Positions 45,273-57,521 of a DNA stretch of 64,000 nucleotides are shown in pieces (positions within the stretch are counted from its first letter, which is position 1; the number at the start of each line of letters is the position of its first letter). Origin of the DNA: Acanthochlamys bracteata (taxonomy: Eukaryota > Streptophyta > Magnoliopsida > Pandanales > Velloziaceae); assembly GCA_019914995.1 (NCBI GenBank), contig CM034131.1, positions 2,790,001-2,854,000 on the forward strand, read 5' to 3'. The notes beneath the pieces are model-generated. The model was not told the origin of the DNA. It saw nothing but the letters and a program-made list of their open reading frames with translations, and did no database searches. Made by a program: the position numbers and the translations under genes.

Positions 45273-46595
45273 TTGGCAAGTTTATGTTGTGGAACTTTGT
45301 ATTGGTTAATTTAATGTTCTGAGTTGTGTTGATAGAGTTGATCTGGAGAAGGAAAAGGTTGTGGCGTGGCAGCTGGTTAGTTTGCCGTTGGCGGTGGGTG
45401 AATGCTGCTGAGCGAATAGTTGGAAACGGATGGGGGAGTGCAACTACGAGGAGTTGTGGCGTGCAGAATTAAATTGAACCGGGCAGTTGCATTGATGATA
45501 TTAAATGATTAATTAAGGAATTTTTTTCCCTTTTTTCGTACATTTCAAAGTATTTTTAATTTTTTATTATACTTTAGTTCTCTAATTTAATTTTAAATTT
45601 ATGTCTAAAAATTTTAACCTGGAAGAACATATATTCTCAAGTGCTTATACTACTGTTTTTCATTTTTAATAAAATTTTTACAGTATTTTATAATCTCTTT
45701 TTAAAATTTAACAATATAAATAAATTATATATCGTATAAATTTTATGTGAATGTTTTTATTATCTCAATTTACAAAAGAAATTTTAAATATTTTTTATTT
45801 TAGAAAAATTTGTTATCAATAAGCACTTATATATGTCCATATAATCACTTATAATAAGTTCTTATTAGCGAATTGAAAAGAAAATTAATTTTGTGAGAAA
45901 ATATTCATCTGAAGTTTAACATCAATCCAAATTAAAAGTTGATATTTTACATCACAAGTGAATTAATATTTATTATGTATATCGTGTATATAATGTGAAT
46001 AATGGATATGTTTGATGAGATTTTCTTATGTACACAACCACGTAAATACTCTGTGCAGCTGCAAGAAGCCAAAAACTTTTTTCTTGCTGCCTCAAAACTC
46101 AACAAAAAGTGCTGCTTCATGTTAGATCTCATGTTCCCAGTGTTAGATGGATCTTGAGTAAAAATCAACCCCAAAAGCATAAAAGGTGTTCAAATTTATA
46201 TAAATAGCTACTTAATTTGACAAATAAATAATATAAGATAATTCAATACAGAGAAGGCAATGCATTCTAGGATCTTGCAAAAGAGAAAGCGGGCAGCACC
46301 TGATATATTGCCAAATCAAAACTGTACCTATAGGATAAAGAGTAGACTTTCTTGTTGGCTTGTTGGTACCCCTTATTATATGGATTTTAGCTATTACATG
46401 AAATTGTTGAACTATGGACCTGACTTCTGTGTTTCTCTTTATAATGTATACTGTAATGTTAATGTAAACAAATTACATAACAGGTGCTGCCTAGCACATG
46501 AATAGCCAAAACTTGATGGCCCGTAGTAAGCTGGAGATTTATTTCCATTTTCAAAAACAGAAAAGAATGAGTGAAATGAGGCATCCTTTCATTCC
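45273..46595. other. intergenic, no gene seen
   Basis: The right part (about 46200-46595) would hold the 3' UTR of the CbbY gene. The middle (45520-45850) is AT-rich and MITE-like. Open frames at 45947-46180 and 46260-46505 have no motif. Confidence 0.45.
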
Positions 46596-49500
46596 TCAGC
46601 TCACATATTCCTTTTGAAGAAGTTTACCACAAAAATCCAGGTCAAATCTCACTTCAGGAGGATCCCCAATGCAATCGAAAACTGCATCTGCTGTCTCGAA
46701 GTCCTCATCTGCAGTGTACCTGTCAGAGTTCACAAGCTTTATGTTAAATGTCGTGCTCATAGAAAAGTAATAAGTACAAAATGAAAATTCACCAGATTCA
46801 ACGTAAGCACCAAGTTTTTGCGCTTCAAAAACTTTGTACCAGAAAGTATCATTTGAATTCGCCATAAGGCTGGATTTACTGAGCCCTCCAATACTAGCAG
46901 GTCAAAGAGGGTCTACCTTAGGAAATAAACATCCTGTCATTCTTAAGAGGGGGAAAAGGAAGAGATTTAAAGTAGCGCCTTCGCTATACTAAATTGCAAG
47001 TTGGAGAGCAAGTACTTCAGTTGAGTTGAAGTCGTACAGAGCTTAAGACTGCAGCCTACCCGATCTATAACCAGTTAGTCAATGCAACCCCAATAAAAGA
47101 TAGAGCCTGAAGCTAATGAACAAACCCAAGTCCCCAAGGAAGCAATCTCTCGCTGTGGAAAATATGTTTAATATAGAGTTTTGCCTGGTCTCCCGTGGAA
47201 TGCAGGGATTCTTCCTTGGAGAATCATTTGGCGAGCATTTCAATAATGCTTTTAGTAATGGTACTTTGCTCGAAATTATAATGTTGCTAATGCAGTAATT
47301 CAATTTACTCACCCACTCTTTGTTATTATGCACTTCATGCCAGCAGCTTTGGCAGCTGCAAGCCCAATGCCGCTATCCTCTATAACAACACAGCTGAAAG
47401 ACAAAATAAATGTAAAGTCAAGGTGAGGTGAGGTCTGCGCACAAGCAAGACATATTCAAGAAATTTTTATTGCAATATTAGAAATAATTATCACTACATA
47501 AAGAATGCTACCTTAGTAACAACCAAGAGGGAAAAGAAAATTGAAGATACTAATGAAGAAAGAAAGGTAATTTGAAGAAAGTATCAGTTCCAGCAGTCAA
47601 TATTGAGTAATTGAAAGATCATTTTGAGGTACTTGACAAGTAAACCTTTGCCATCAATGGAGATAGTGCTAGCAAATGGCTGTATCATAAACAGAACCAA
47701 GTATTATTTCCAAGAAAAGGACCAAAAAAAGGGGAGAACAGGACTAGATGGCTAGCTCATTGTTTCTAACAAAGGAAACAATGAATCTATCATAAGAATT
47801 TCCTAAATATGCATGTTCCTATCCTGATGCCACCCAAGAGTCTTAGTTCTCTTTTATCAAAGAGAAAGCAGTTTCTCTTAACTAAGATGCTGGGCAAATG
47901 TTTCGGCACCAAAGAGAATGCAATCTAAAGCAATTCACAATCTGGACTGTACTTTGGTAGGGAATGCTCGATGATTCAACTAATTCTACCATTCAACTTA
48001 GATGAAGCTCAGAGACTCGTAAATAACAAAAGAACTTTTCAGATAATAACATAAGGCAACCTAAGGATAAAACTGCATCTTCATATATTTGGAACTTCCA
48101 AACAATACTGCAGCAGACTCTAGATCTTCGCTTAAAAACTACCTTCTGACTGTTTTTTAAAAAGAAAAGGGGGCCCTTCCCCTCTTTCATCATAAAGATT
48201 TAAAAGAGAGGGAAAAACTGGCTGCACATACACATAGTTACCACATTATTCATGTTCTACCCTACTAATTTGGCAGCAAATATCACCATCATCGCTACAT
48301 ATTTGACTGCCACTAAGACTGCAGGTGGTTTTTTGGTGTAGCAAAGAATTCCTACAACCATGCTAACACATTTCAGCTGTTGACATATGTCTACTAACAC
48401 AGGAATGGAAGTATCAGATAAGTGATATTCATACTTGAATAAATGAGCAATCCTAGAATTGATTGCTAACTAAAATGAATTGCATGACGCTAATGTGTAA
48501 CATCGGGAATAGAATGCAGAAGAAAAATAATAAGAGGAAATAGTTGGTTCAAAACTTAAAAGACTTGCATGACGCTAATTTCAATTTTTGTAATCAAGTA
48601 GAAGTTGATGATCAACTCACTTTGCAAGTAGAATACATAGGATAACTATTTCTTATAGTTCCTACAATTTAGCAAGATGTGCTACCTGGATGGATCAACA
48701 CCAAGTGTTTCTGCTGCTAATAAGTAAATTGCCTGGCAAAAATAAAAATTGTCAGACCTATAAAGCCCTATCAGTAATTAACTTCCATTGGCTAAAACAT
48801 ACGAAAAAATGTAGAGGAAGAAATGTACACAGAAAAGAGGAAAAAATTACTTCAGAAGAAACTAAGACCCTAGGAGAATATCTAGGAAGAGATAGCCAAA
48901 CCAAACAAAACAATTGGATTTAACATGGAATTTGAAAAACAAGACAAATAATGCATTAAAATGAACAAGCAAACAGGACATGAACTTATGAATGGAAGAA
49001 CTTAACTGGATCAGGCTTTTTCTGTGGAACCACATCTCCAGCAAAAATCTTTATCTTCTTCTCTCTTCCAGGACCAAGTAAAAAAGACACGATTGCAGAA
49101 ACCTGTAAGAGCATGGAAGTTTTAGTGATTAGGATGCATAAATGTAAGAATTACAATACATTTACCTTATATAATTTGATATAATGTTGTTGTGTATGGA
49201 ACTCAACGATATACTCCATAACTGTCAGGACAAAGTACATTTAAACATGGAGTCATGGATATATATTACTTATGTCATAAGATCTATAACATGAGAAGAA
49301 AAATATATAATATGGTTCTTCTTTACGTTGATGACCTCCATGATGTTTACACTCCTAATGTACTTTCTAATGTTTCTTTTATGTTTTTGTCTTACAGCTT
49401 CTTGTTTGATTTATCCCCTTAATGATACTGCAATTCAATCTCGTCACTGTTCCAGTGACAGAACGAGAATGCATAGGTAGTGCACTATCATCAATCTTTG

Positions 49501-52442
49501 TACACATTAAGTTTAACCAAATCAGCTCGCAAGGTTGCTGATCTGAATTAGTTGAAAGAAGAATAAGCTCATGCTGCTGAGTGAATTTAATAGTTAGTGG
49601 ATGAGTAAAGGAAGATTCTCAGGATTTCTCACAGATGAGTAATTGGCATGCAAAGTTTAGATATAGCAGTCCATGCGTTTTGTACTTACAATAAAAGGGA
49701 GTTCAGACAAACAAAAAAGTACTTCCATGATTTAAGAAATACAGTAATTCAACTATATTTACCAGTAAAATCTAAAACAAGACATAGCACACGATCATGC
49801 ATGCATGCTGAATCTAAAGAACCTTATAATGCATACCGCCTTCTCATTAGATGTACTGCAGACAGCAACATTAACTCCTTTGGTCAATGCCTCATCAATC
49901 AACCTAGAAAGTTAAAATATCAACTATTATGCTGATTGCTAGAGTGAGAAAGCATATCACATCAGAAGCTAATAAGCACAGAGAAGTACTGAACAAGGAA
50001 CAAATTTGACTATAGAGATAGCTACAGAGGACATGCTTCTCAGCCAACTTAACCCTGATTTTAGATGTGGATCACATCTCTGGATCCTGAGAGATCATGT
50101 ATAGAGACTTAGGTGCCCATTCGACCAGAAGACTGTACACAGTTTTAAGCCCATGGAGTCTAACTTTTGCAATCATATGAACAAAGGTTCACTGAACCCT
50201 TCAATATCACGGCTGGTCTAGGATGAATCGGCATTTGAGGTTTTCCAACAGTGAATGCTTTTTACATGTTCAAGACCTCTTAGCTTATCTTGCTTAAAAT
50301 AAGAACATGAGAACATTACAAGGAGGTGTATTATAGAGCAAATCGAAGTAAGTTTGGTCTTCACTTCTTCAAGACAATTGTACATAGTGCACAGGTTTGT
50401 CTTGTTAGCTAAAAGAAGTCAAACAGATAAAGCCTGAAGCAAGTTACAGAGCACTCACTAATTTTCATCAAATCACCAAACACCGTTAATCTTGTACATA
50501 GTGCACAGGTCTTGTTAGCTAAAAGAAGTCAAACAAATAAGGCCCTAAGGAAGAAAGTTACATGGCATTCGCTAATTTTCATCAAATCACCAAACACCAA
50601 TTGGAAGTTAATCTTGTATTTTAAATGTTTAAAGGAAAAAAAATAATTGATAGACACTGGTAGGGTACATGTTTTATGTGAGAGGCTACCAAAAAATGTT
50701 ATAAGAGAAGCAGGTACAATGATAAAGATGACTGACCTTTCAACACCAGGTCGAAGGGGAAGAAGTTTCTTCTCAATAAGAGACATAAATAAATCTGTCT
50801 TCCTCTTGTGAAGAGATACTATGAACTCCTTTCTTTCTTCATCACTCTTTGGAGCTTTAGCTGGCCATCCAGTCTTGTTAAAATATGCTGTCATTCTAAG
50901 ATGAACAGAATCTCAGCTGCAAGCTTATAGGAAACAGGGTATAATGAGCATGTGCTTGATGATATTATCAAACAGCTCATAGGTAGTAGTTTAAAATAGC
51001 AAAAGGGAATGCATCTAAATTTTGTATAAACGAAAGGTGCATATCCATGGTCTCATTTCCAATTGTTCTTCCATGAAAGGCCATGCAATGTTTATAACCA
51101 ATGAACAGATTTAGTAGAAATGCCACAATCCTTCCCCGGTTATTGTATATCAGGCTATCTTATGTCAAAATTAGATGTAAATTTGTCTAGCAGTTAGAAT
51201 TGCACAGATTTTTGGCAACTTACCTCTCCTTTCCACCGCCAATTTTAAGCAGCTCACCATAAAGCTCTACATCCCAGGTAACACCTAATTCCCTCTGCAT
51301 TTAAATTTACCCAAATCAAACTGACCTTCTTCTCTTCAGAAGATAATCGCTGATGCATCATGCATGAAGAGCATAGGGGACAGAGAAGCAAATTTGATGA
51401 AATGATTAAGTTTAACGTATATGATAACCAAAGCAGCACCACTAAAGACTAACAGTTGTGATCTGGATATTCCAAGTGATCTTTTATCTTATGAGAAGTA
51501 AGCAGGAATTTATTTTAAGCATTAAGCCTGACACGAAAAAACTCACAGATGAATCAAGTTTAGATTATAATCCAGCTTGCGAAATATTTACAGGATGCAG
51601 CTCATGAACCCCTCAAGTTAATGGGCCTTCTTATTTTCAGAAAAAAAAAATGAAAAACCTGCATCAAATCTGTTAACAAAGTGCCAATAGCCACTTGTTA
51701 GTAACAGCAGGATATGATGCTCCACTACTTTAAGCATTTTACGAGTCCAAAATTCAGAACAGACAGATCCTTATCCGACAGCTGTGTTACTTCTTTCGTT
51801 TTTGCTCCTTCAAATTGCGTATACCCTCTGGCACCTGGATTCGAACTTGTACTGGAAACTCACGTACCAACATGAGCTTACAAGTTCTTCTAAGATTTAT
51901 ATAGTTTAACGAAAATTTGTTTTAAAATGTAAAATGCTTCAATTGTGATTTCAAGATACAACCTATTCTCAAGTACATTTCGTTCTATCTACCTAAATTG
52001 CAGATACACTGTTCAAAACCAAATATCCAGTTATGAATTATGATTATACAATGGTGAAGAAGATACGAGAAACTTTTAATAATCTAGAAAAAATATTTCA
52101 TAACTAGTCATGACAAAGTATTTACATATAAGTTGGATTTAGAAACTTTCGTATACAATTGGGTAAGAACCCACTGACCTCAGCGAAAGTCTCGTTGAAT
52201 GAAACCCGGTGCCCATCCTTCTCGGTATCGACAAGAACACCATCACAATCAAAGAGCAGCGCCGCGGGTACAGCACTGCCTGATGCGGCACAACGCACCG
52301 TAACTCCTCGTCCTCTTCTAGGCGAAGCTCCAAGCGCAGCAGCTCTCCTGATCAAGCTGATTCCACTCTTCTTCTCCCTACTGAATCGAAATGAAAATGC
52401 CCATGAACAGGAAGATGAAGTACAAGCTTGTGAAACAGCCAT
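46596..52442 (-). CDS. CBBY: chloroplast CbbY-like HAD phosphatase, 8 exons, complete
   Basis: Exons 52179-52442, 51224-51294, 50737-50895, 49837-49903, 49007-49102, 48686-48732, 47313-47393 and 46596-46719. Every junction is GT-AG and in frame; total 909 nt, 302 residues (Arabidopsis CBBY about 319). The first 50 residues are Ser/Arg-rich with few acidic residues, typical of a chloroplast transit peptide. The HAD motif LLFDCDGVLVDTEKDG has the nucleophile Asp65 and Asp67. Then follow the cap region (MTAYFNKTGWPAKAPKS), VAVCSTSNEKA (motif II), QKKPDP (motif III) and VVIEDSGIGLAAAKAAGM (motif IV). CbbY hydrolyses xylulose-1,5-bisphosphate, a misfire product that inhibits Rubisco, in the stroma. 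The ATG at 52442 is the first in-frame ATG. All catalytic motifs are intact. Confidence 0.96.
50378..50605. repeat. tandem duplication (about 113 bp x 2) in a CbbY intron
   Basis: Copy 1 (about 50378-50487) and copy 2 (about 50491-50605) both contain TTGTACATAGTGCACAGG, then GTTAGCTAAAAGAAGTCAAA, then TTTTCATCAAATCACCAAAC in the same order. They lie in the intron between exons 3 and 4 and differ by a few substitutions and small indels. Confidence 0.85.
51790..51900 (-). mobile_element. tRNA-derived SINE-like fragment in CbbY intron 1
   Basis: On the minus strand TAAGCTCATGTTGGTA (51865-51880) resembles a Pol III A box, and GTTCGAATCC (51837-51846) matches a B box, about 20 bp apart. The spacing and sequence fit a degraded tRNA-derived SINE head better than a functional tRNA, since no cloverleaf can be drawn. 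No tail or target duplication was identified. Weak call. Confidence 0.3.
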
Positions 52443-53600
52443 GGAAAACACAAAAAAAAATTAATCGTTTTCTGTTTTTTCTTTTCCTTGTTTTATGTTC
52501 TTTTCAGTGCTTTGAAGCTACTGATCGCGGGGCTGTGCAATCAAACGAAAGCTTATCTCTACGAACAATCTAACGGGCCACAAATGTTACGCTGTGCGTC
52601 TACCGCACACCATTTGTTAAAGCTGTGGAAACTCTTCAAATGGGTCATGGAGTAGGGGCCCTCCAAAACAATGTTCTTTATTGTTTATTTAGGGTGCGAT
52701 CGGAGGAGTTTAGCAAATTACGGTTTTACTTCCAGCAAGTTCACAAATTAATGAAATACACCCTGACCCTAATTTTTTAAAAGTATAACTTATTAAACAT
52801 TTTAAAATTAAAATATTAAAAAAATTACTTATATAAGAGATAGAATTAAAAAAAACTTTTAATTACAACTATTACTTATTATTCATAAATTATTAATTTA
52901 TATATTTTTTCTACTATATGAAATATATTAATTTTTATTAGAAAAGGTGTTTAAAAAATTGAATATATTTAGAAAATTACAAATTCTATATAAAATAAAT
53001 CCATAAATTATATATATATATTTCAATTATTTATATTATTCTGCAACTTATAAATTTTTTTCATCCAAAACATCACTTTCAGATTATTTTAATAATAAAT
53101 TTTTTTCTCTGAGCACACTTACAAAATAAATTGCTTATAATAAAAATAAACTACTTATTTAATAAGCCTATGACTTCTATTGCAAAATAATTAATATTTT
53201 AGATTTAAAATTATCATATTAAATACGAACAAACATTATCTTGGCCTGCAAAATCATTAAAGAAGAAAATTATTATTGAAAATATAGCAAAATTAATAAT
53301 TAAACTGAAAATTGCAACAATGTTATATACTTGATTTTGCTATCTTTATATATTTTATCGATAAAGGTTTGGCATTTATGAAAGTAACAACTTAATTTGA
53401 TAACTACGATTGGCATTTCAATCTAACCCAATAGGTATCAAATCTAAGCTGATTCTAATGTGATCACCGTCGCTCTTTACTTTCTCTTTTGTTTTCCTGT
53501 TGCTGCTAGCTTGTTCTGGCTAGTTGATCACTGCTCCTTTCCTAGTGGTAGTTTGTAGCAGGTTGCCATTACTTCAAAGAAAAAGCATCCAATTCTTACA
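52443..53600. other. CbbY promoter region and AT-rich intergenic DNA
   Basis: The first few hundred bases should be the CbbY 5' UTR and promoter. From about 52680 there is AT-rich sequence with no coding pattern and faint MITE-like similarity. Confidence 0.45.
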
Positions 53601-53609
53601 TTGATCGCT

Positions 53610-53730
53610 ATTGTTCATCAACATCAGCGACGGACCGTTTGTTGTTTTTGTTGCTATTATATTACTAATAGTGACTTTTTTTTCTAATCGCTATTACTTG
53701 TTATTAGTGACCTACTTTAACTTGTTAATG
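53610..53730. repeat. fragment with CACTA-type subterminal repeats
   Basis: AGCGACGGACCG, TAATAGTGACTTTTTTTT, CTAATCGCTATTACTTG and TTATTAGTGACC occur within 120 bp. Clustered, alternating TAGTGAC/TCGCTA units are typical of transposon subterminal regions. No ends or coding sequence were found. Confidence 0.35.
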
Positions 53731-55369
53731 GGGAGACAAAGAATAGTGGCTGATTTGTGAGTGGAGAACCCCGCAAAAGAAGATGTTTAGGCTCTAATAT
53801 TTTGGTCGCTAGTAATATTTTTTTTTATGGTGCTCGTTCTCTTTCGCAATTCTTCTTTTCTCATTTGACTGACTGCTGTCTTATCTTTGTTTTCTCTTGA
53901 GCTGGTTGCACCGACTTAACCTTCTTCCTTATGACAACTCAGGCTTCACTAAGTTAACATTTTCTTATACCCCCACCTGTTATTTGCATGCAACATATAG
54001 GTACATTTATTGCTTGCTTCATCTTGTACCCCCTCTTTCTGTCTACATTCATAATAAACTTAACTAATGTATTAGTCGCACATGATACAAACTTTAATTT
54101 TTATTTTTTATTATCATCAAAATATAAGATTTTTAACAAACTTTATAACTGAAAATTTGATTATTGCTGATTGGAGTTTAGAGAAGTGGTTCAAACTTTA
54201 TTATTTGTGTCGCCGTGTCTTATGACTTGTTTTGTTATTTATCACTCAATCGAAAAATTGGCGTTACGTGTAAAGACTCTGATACCAAACTTGAGCATTA
54301 TCGATAAATTGTATTTCAGATCTAACCGTTCTTATCTGATGAACATTTATGTATACTAGATAATTGTTAATGCTTTTAACATTTTACAACAATACTAATG
54401 TATATCTAAAAACTTTAACTTATGACTTATTTCAAATGTCCAGTACTTCAAAGTTGTTAATCAAAATTAAAGTTTAAGACAGTTCATATATTTTAAATTT
54501 AACTAAGAACTACACTTTATAGTTATTATATTTTACTTTCAACCCACTTTAAAAAATAAAAATTAAATTTTAATTTCAATCTACTTCGAAATTAATTAAA
54601 ATATTTCAATCTAATTTTAAAAAATTTTATTTTTTATTTTGTACTCACAACTCATTTACACGAATTTAAAATACGCCCTTACTTACGGTAATGCCACTTC
54701 GAATTCATTTCCTTTCTTGACTGATGAACACGTGGAGCACAAGTGATAACTAAGAGTTCTTCGATCTAAGAAATATTTATAAAGTAAACTTTTTTAAAAT
54801 AAAAAATATTTTTATTTTATTTTAATAAACGAGCTTTATATTTTGACTTTGAAAAAATAAAAAAAATAAGCAAAAAAAAAATTTTATACTTAGAATTTTT
54901 TTATATTTTTTAAATTTTTTTATAAATTTTATAAATTATTATAAAAATTTATTAAAAAATATATAATAAAAAATTAATAGAGCTTTGGAGAATGGAATGC
55001 CAAACAGCAGTATTTTCACGAGCATTTCATCAAATACCTTGAACAGAAAATTTTCCTCATTCACTGCCAGATCTTTCCCAACATTTCTAGCATGGTCATT
55101 CATGAAACATATTGACATCCTTATAAACAGCACATAACAAAATGCAAAATAGATTGTTAAATTAATTAATGAAAATTACGAAAATTATTTTAATAAAGGC
55201 TTATTTGATTAGGATGTAAAACACATACTTCATATTAAACCTAAAACTACTTTGATGATTAAAAGAACTAATTCTATTTTTTTAGGATATATTTAAGAGT
55301 GCTTATGATAAAAAATATTTTTTAAAATAAAGTTGTATTTGAAAAAACAATTTTGATTTTTTTATTTAA

Positions 55370-55404
<35 letters not shown>

Positions 55405-56600
55405 AGATTGACGGTATAATCTATCTATATTTTCGAAGTTCTAAAAAAAATTTTATAAAATAATGTAATAAAACTTTCAAACATCCTCTTTGTTTAATAA
55501 AATCCATCTCCACCATTAATTGTCAATAAAATTGAAACCATATCTAAAATTCAGACCACAATAAAAGTAAAAATGTTTGCCTTATATTATGCATTCATTT
55601 CTACGTCCATTTATAAAGATAAAAAAGTAATAATGTACTATAAATCAAACATGTTATAAGGGTATGCATGTTTTTTACCGTGGATTCCTTGAATCTAAAC
55701 TTTATACTATTCAAGTGTTTTGATTAGGATTCTTTGATTATTAGAATTTTTTTTTCTAAGAAAGACAACTATCACATAATTATGTCTCACAAACATTTTT
55801 ATTGAGGATTTTGTTAGTAGTAATTAATTTACAACTACTTACGAAAACTGATGAGGTCTTTAATTTGCGTCAAAATCATGTTTAAAAACTAGTTTGGATC
55901 CGGATATATAGAACTGTTCACAAACAGGAGCTGATATTTACTTCGGCCAAAATTTTCTCACTAGTATATATTTGGCTTTCCGTTCTAAATAAATAATTTA
56001 TTATTTTTTTTTTAATATTTTAAATAGTTTTCTAAATAGTTTAAATTTATTTAGAAATTAAAAAATATAAAAAATTTTACGTGTTAAAATTTTTTTATTA
56101 CTTAACTTTAATTATTTTTGAAGTCAAAATATTAAAACTCGATTGTCGAAATAGAATAAAAATAATTTTTATTTAAAAAAGACTCCTTTCTTAAACACTT
56201 CTAAATAATTTTAATCTTCTTTTTTCAGAATACATTTTGTGAGTGATTATTAAATAATTTTTTAAAATAAAATTATTTTAAAATATTTATAGTTTTTAAA
56301 TAAAAATTTAAAATAATAATAATAATTTATATATATAATTTTTTATATTTCATAAATTCTAAATACAGTTATAAATGAAAATTTATAAAAAATATAAAAT
56401 AAAAAAATTAGAATAATAATCCGTTAAAAAACAAAGCTAAAAATCCCTCAGCAGTAATAATCTAGATCAAGGAATAACTCCAAAAACTCAACTGCGGTCA
56501 CTCTCTCTCTTATTAGAAATAGTCCTGTAACGTCTCGTTAGAAAAAGTCATCGATCCTACAATTTCTGTGAGGGCATTATTGGCATTTAAGTTACCACGT
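53731..56600. other. intergenic DNA with AT-rich MITE-like blocks
   Basis: No gene seen. Decayed repeat blocks occur at about 54780-55005 (ending ATGGAATGCCAAACAG), 55290-55480, 55990-56170 and 56230-56420. A TA microsatellite is at about 55379-55404. Confidence 0.5.
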
Positions 56601-56611
56601 TTAGTCACAGA

Positions 56612-56670
56612 TCGTGTATAATAACTATAAAACTACTACTAGTTCACAGCTCTCTCTCTCTCTCACACTC
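56612..56670 (+). promoter_or_regulatory. TATA-like element and CT-rich leader of the phytocyanin gene
   Basis: GTGTATAATAACTATAAAAC (56612-56631) is a TATA-type sequence. It is followed by a CT repeat (CTCTCTCTCTCTC, about 56651-56663), which resembles the pyrimidine patches often found near plant transcription starts. The ATG is at 56726. Confidence 0.5.
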
Positions 56671-56725
56671 TCATCAGTAGTGAAAATTAAGTTTTGAGTT
56701 CGTAGCAGAAGAAGGTCGATCAGGA

Positions 56726-57521
56726 ATGGCTTCAGCAATACTGACGAGATTTCTGTTCGCCGTGTTATGCTGCTGCACAGCGGCAATGTCGCCGGTATCT
56801 TGCCACGTTTTCGAGGTCGGTGACGGTGCCAATTGGACGATTCCATCGACAAAAAATAGACAAGTGTATAACCAGTGGGCGGGCAAGAATAGGTTTCAGA
56901 TCGGTGACTCTATCGGTATGAATTCTATGTTTCTGTTCTTAATTTGTTCTCTTCTCTTAATTTACTGCTTGCATATATATGTCGTATGCATGGCTTCGAT
57001 CCATATGTTGCACGCAGGCTGAATATAGTATTTTGATTTTCGGTATGCAGACGGATCTGAAGTTCTTTAGTTTCTTGGAATATTTCAATCCATTGGTATG
57101 GATAATTGTATTAACACGTACGTTCAATTAATTTCTGTACCTGCATGCAGAATTCAAATACGAGAAGGATTCGGTAATGGCGGTGAGCGAGGAAGACTAC
57201 GAGAAGTGCAGCTCGGCGCACCCGGCGTTCTACTCAAACAACGGCGACACTACGTTCACGTTCGACAGGTCCGGAATCTACTACTTCATCAGCGGCATTT
57301 CAGGACACTGCGAGAGGGGACAGAAGATGATCATCAGGGTCATGGGCCACGCACCACCACAAGCACCTAGTGGATCACCGCCGGCTGCAGGCAACCGCAC
57401 CGATGAATCATCGAGCTCTCCTGCGGCCACAGGAACAAGTAATTCTTCTTCAGATGGCATTAAGAACTCGGCCCCTGCAGCTCTTGCTCTAACCGTGGCT
57501 TCTCTATGCAGCTTGTTCTGA
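56726..57521 (+). CDS. early nodulin-like protein (phytocyanin family), GPI-anchored type
   Basis: Two exons, 56726-56915 and 57151-57521, joined in frame to 186 residues. A signal peptide (about 1-26) precedes a plastocyanin-like domain starting HVFEVGDGANWTIP (27-40) with FQIGDSIEFKYEKDS at the usual splice position of the family. Cys83 and Cys117 form the conserved disulfide. The copper-ligand Cys is replaced by Ser111 (YYFISGISGHC), and the first ligand His is absent (KDSVMAVSEEDY), so it should not bind copper; this is the pattern of early nodulin-like proteins, not of uclacyanins or plantacyanins. A Pro/Ser-rich stretch (about 125-165), likely arabinogalactan-glycosylated, leads to a hydrophobic C-terminus that fits a GPI-anchor signal. 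Expected on the outer face of the plasma membrane; precise role unknown. Confidence 0.92.

Noticed and set aside
51837-51880. Possible tRNA gene
   Set aside because: A- and B-box-like motifs are present, but no acceptor stem or cloverleaf can be drawn and the boxes are too close. Kept only as a weak SINE candidate.
55379-55404. Long TA repeat considered as a replication or matrix-attachment site
   Set aside because: A plain microsatellite in AT-rich DNA; nothing else supports a special role.
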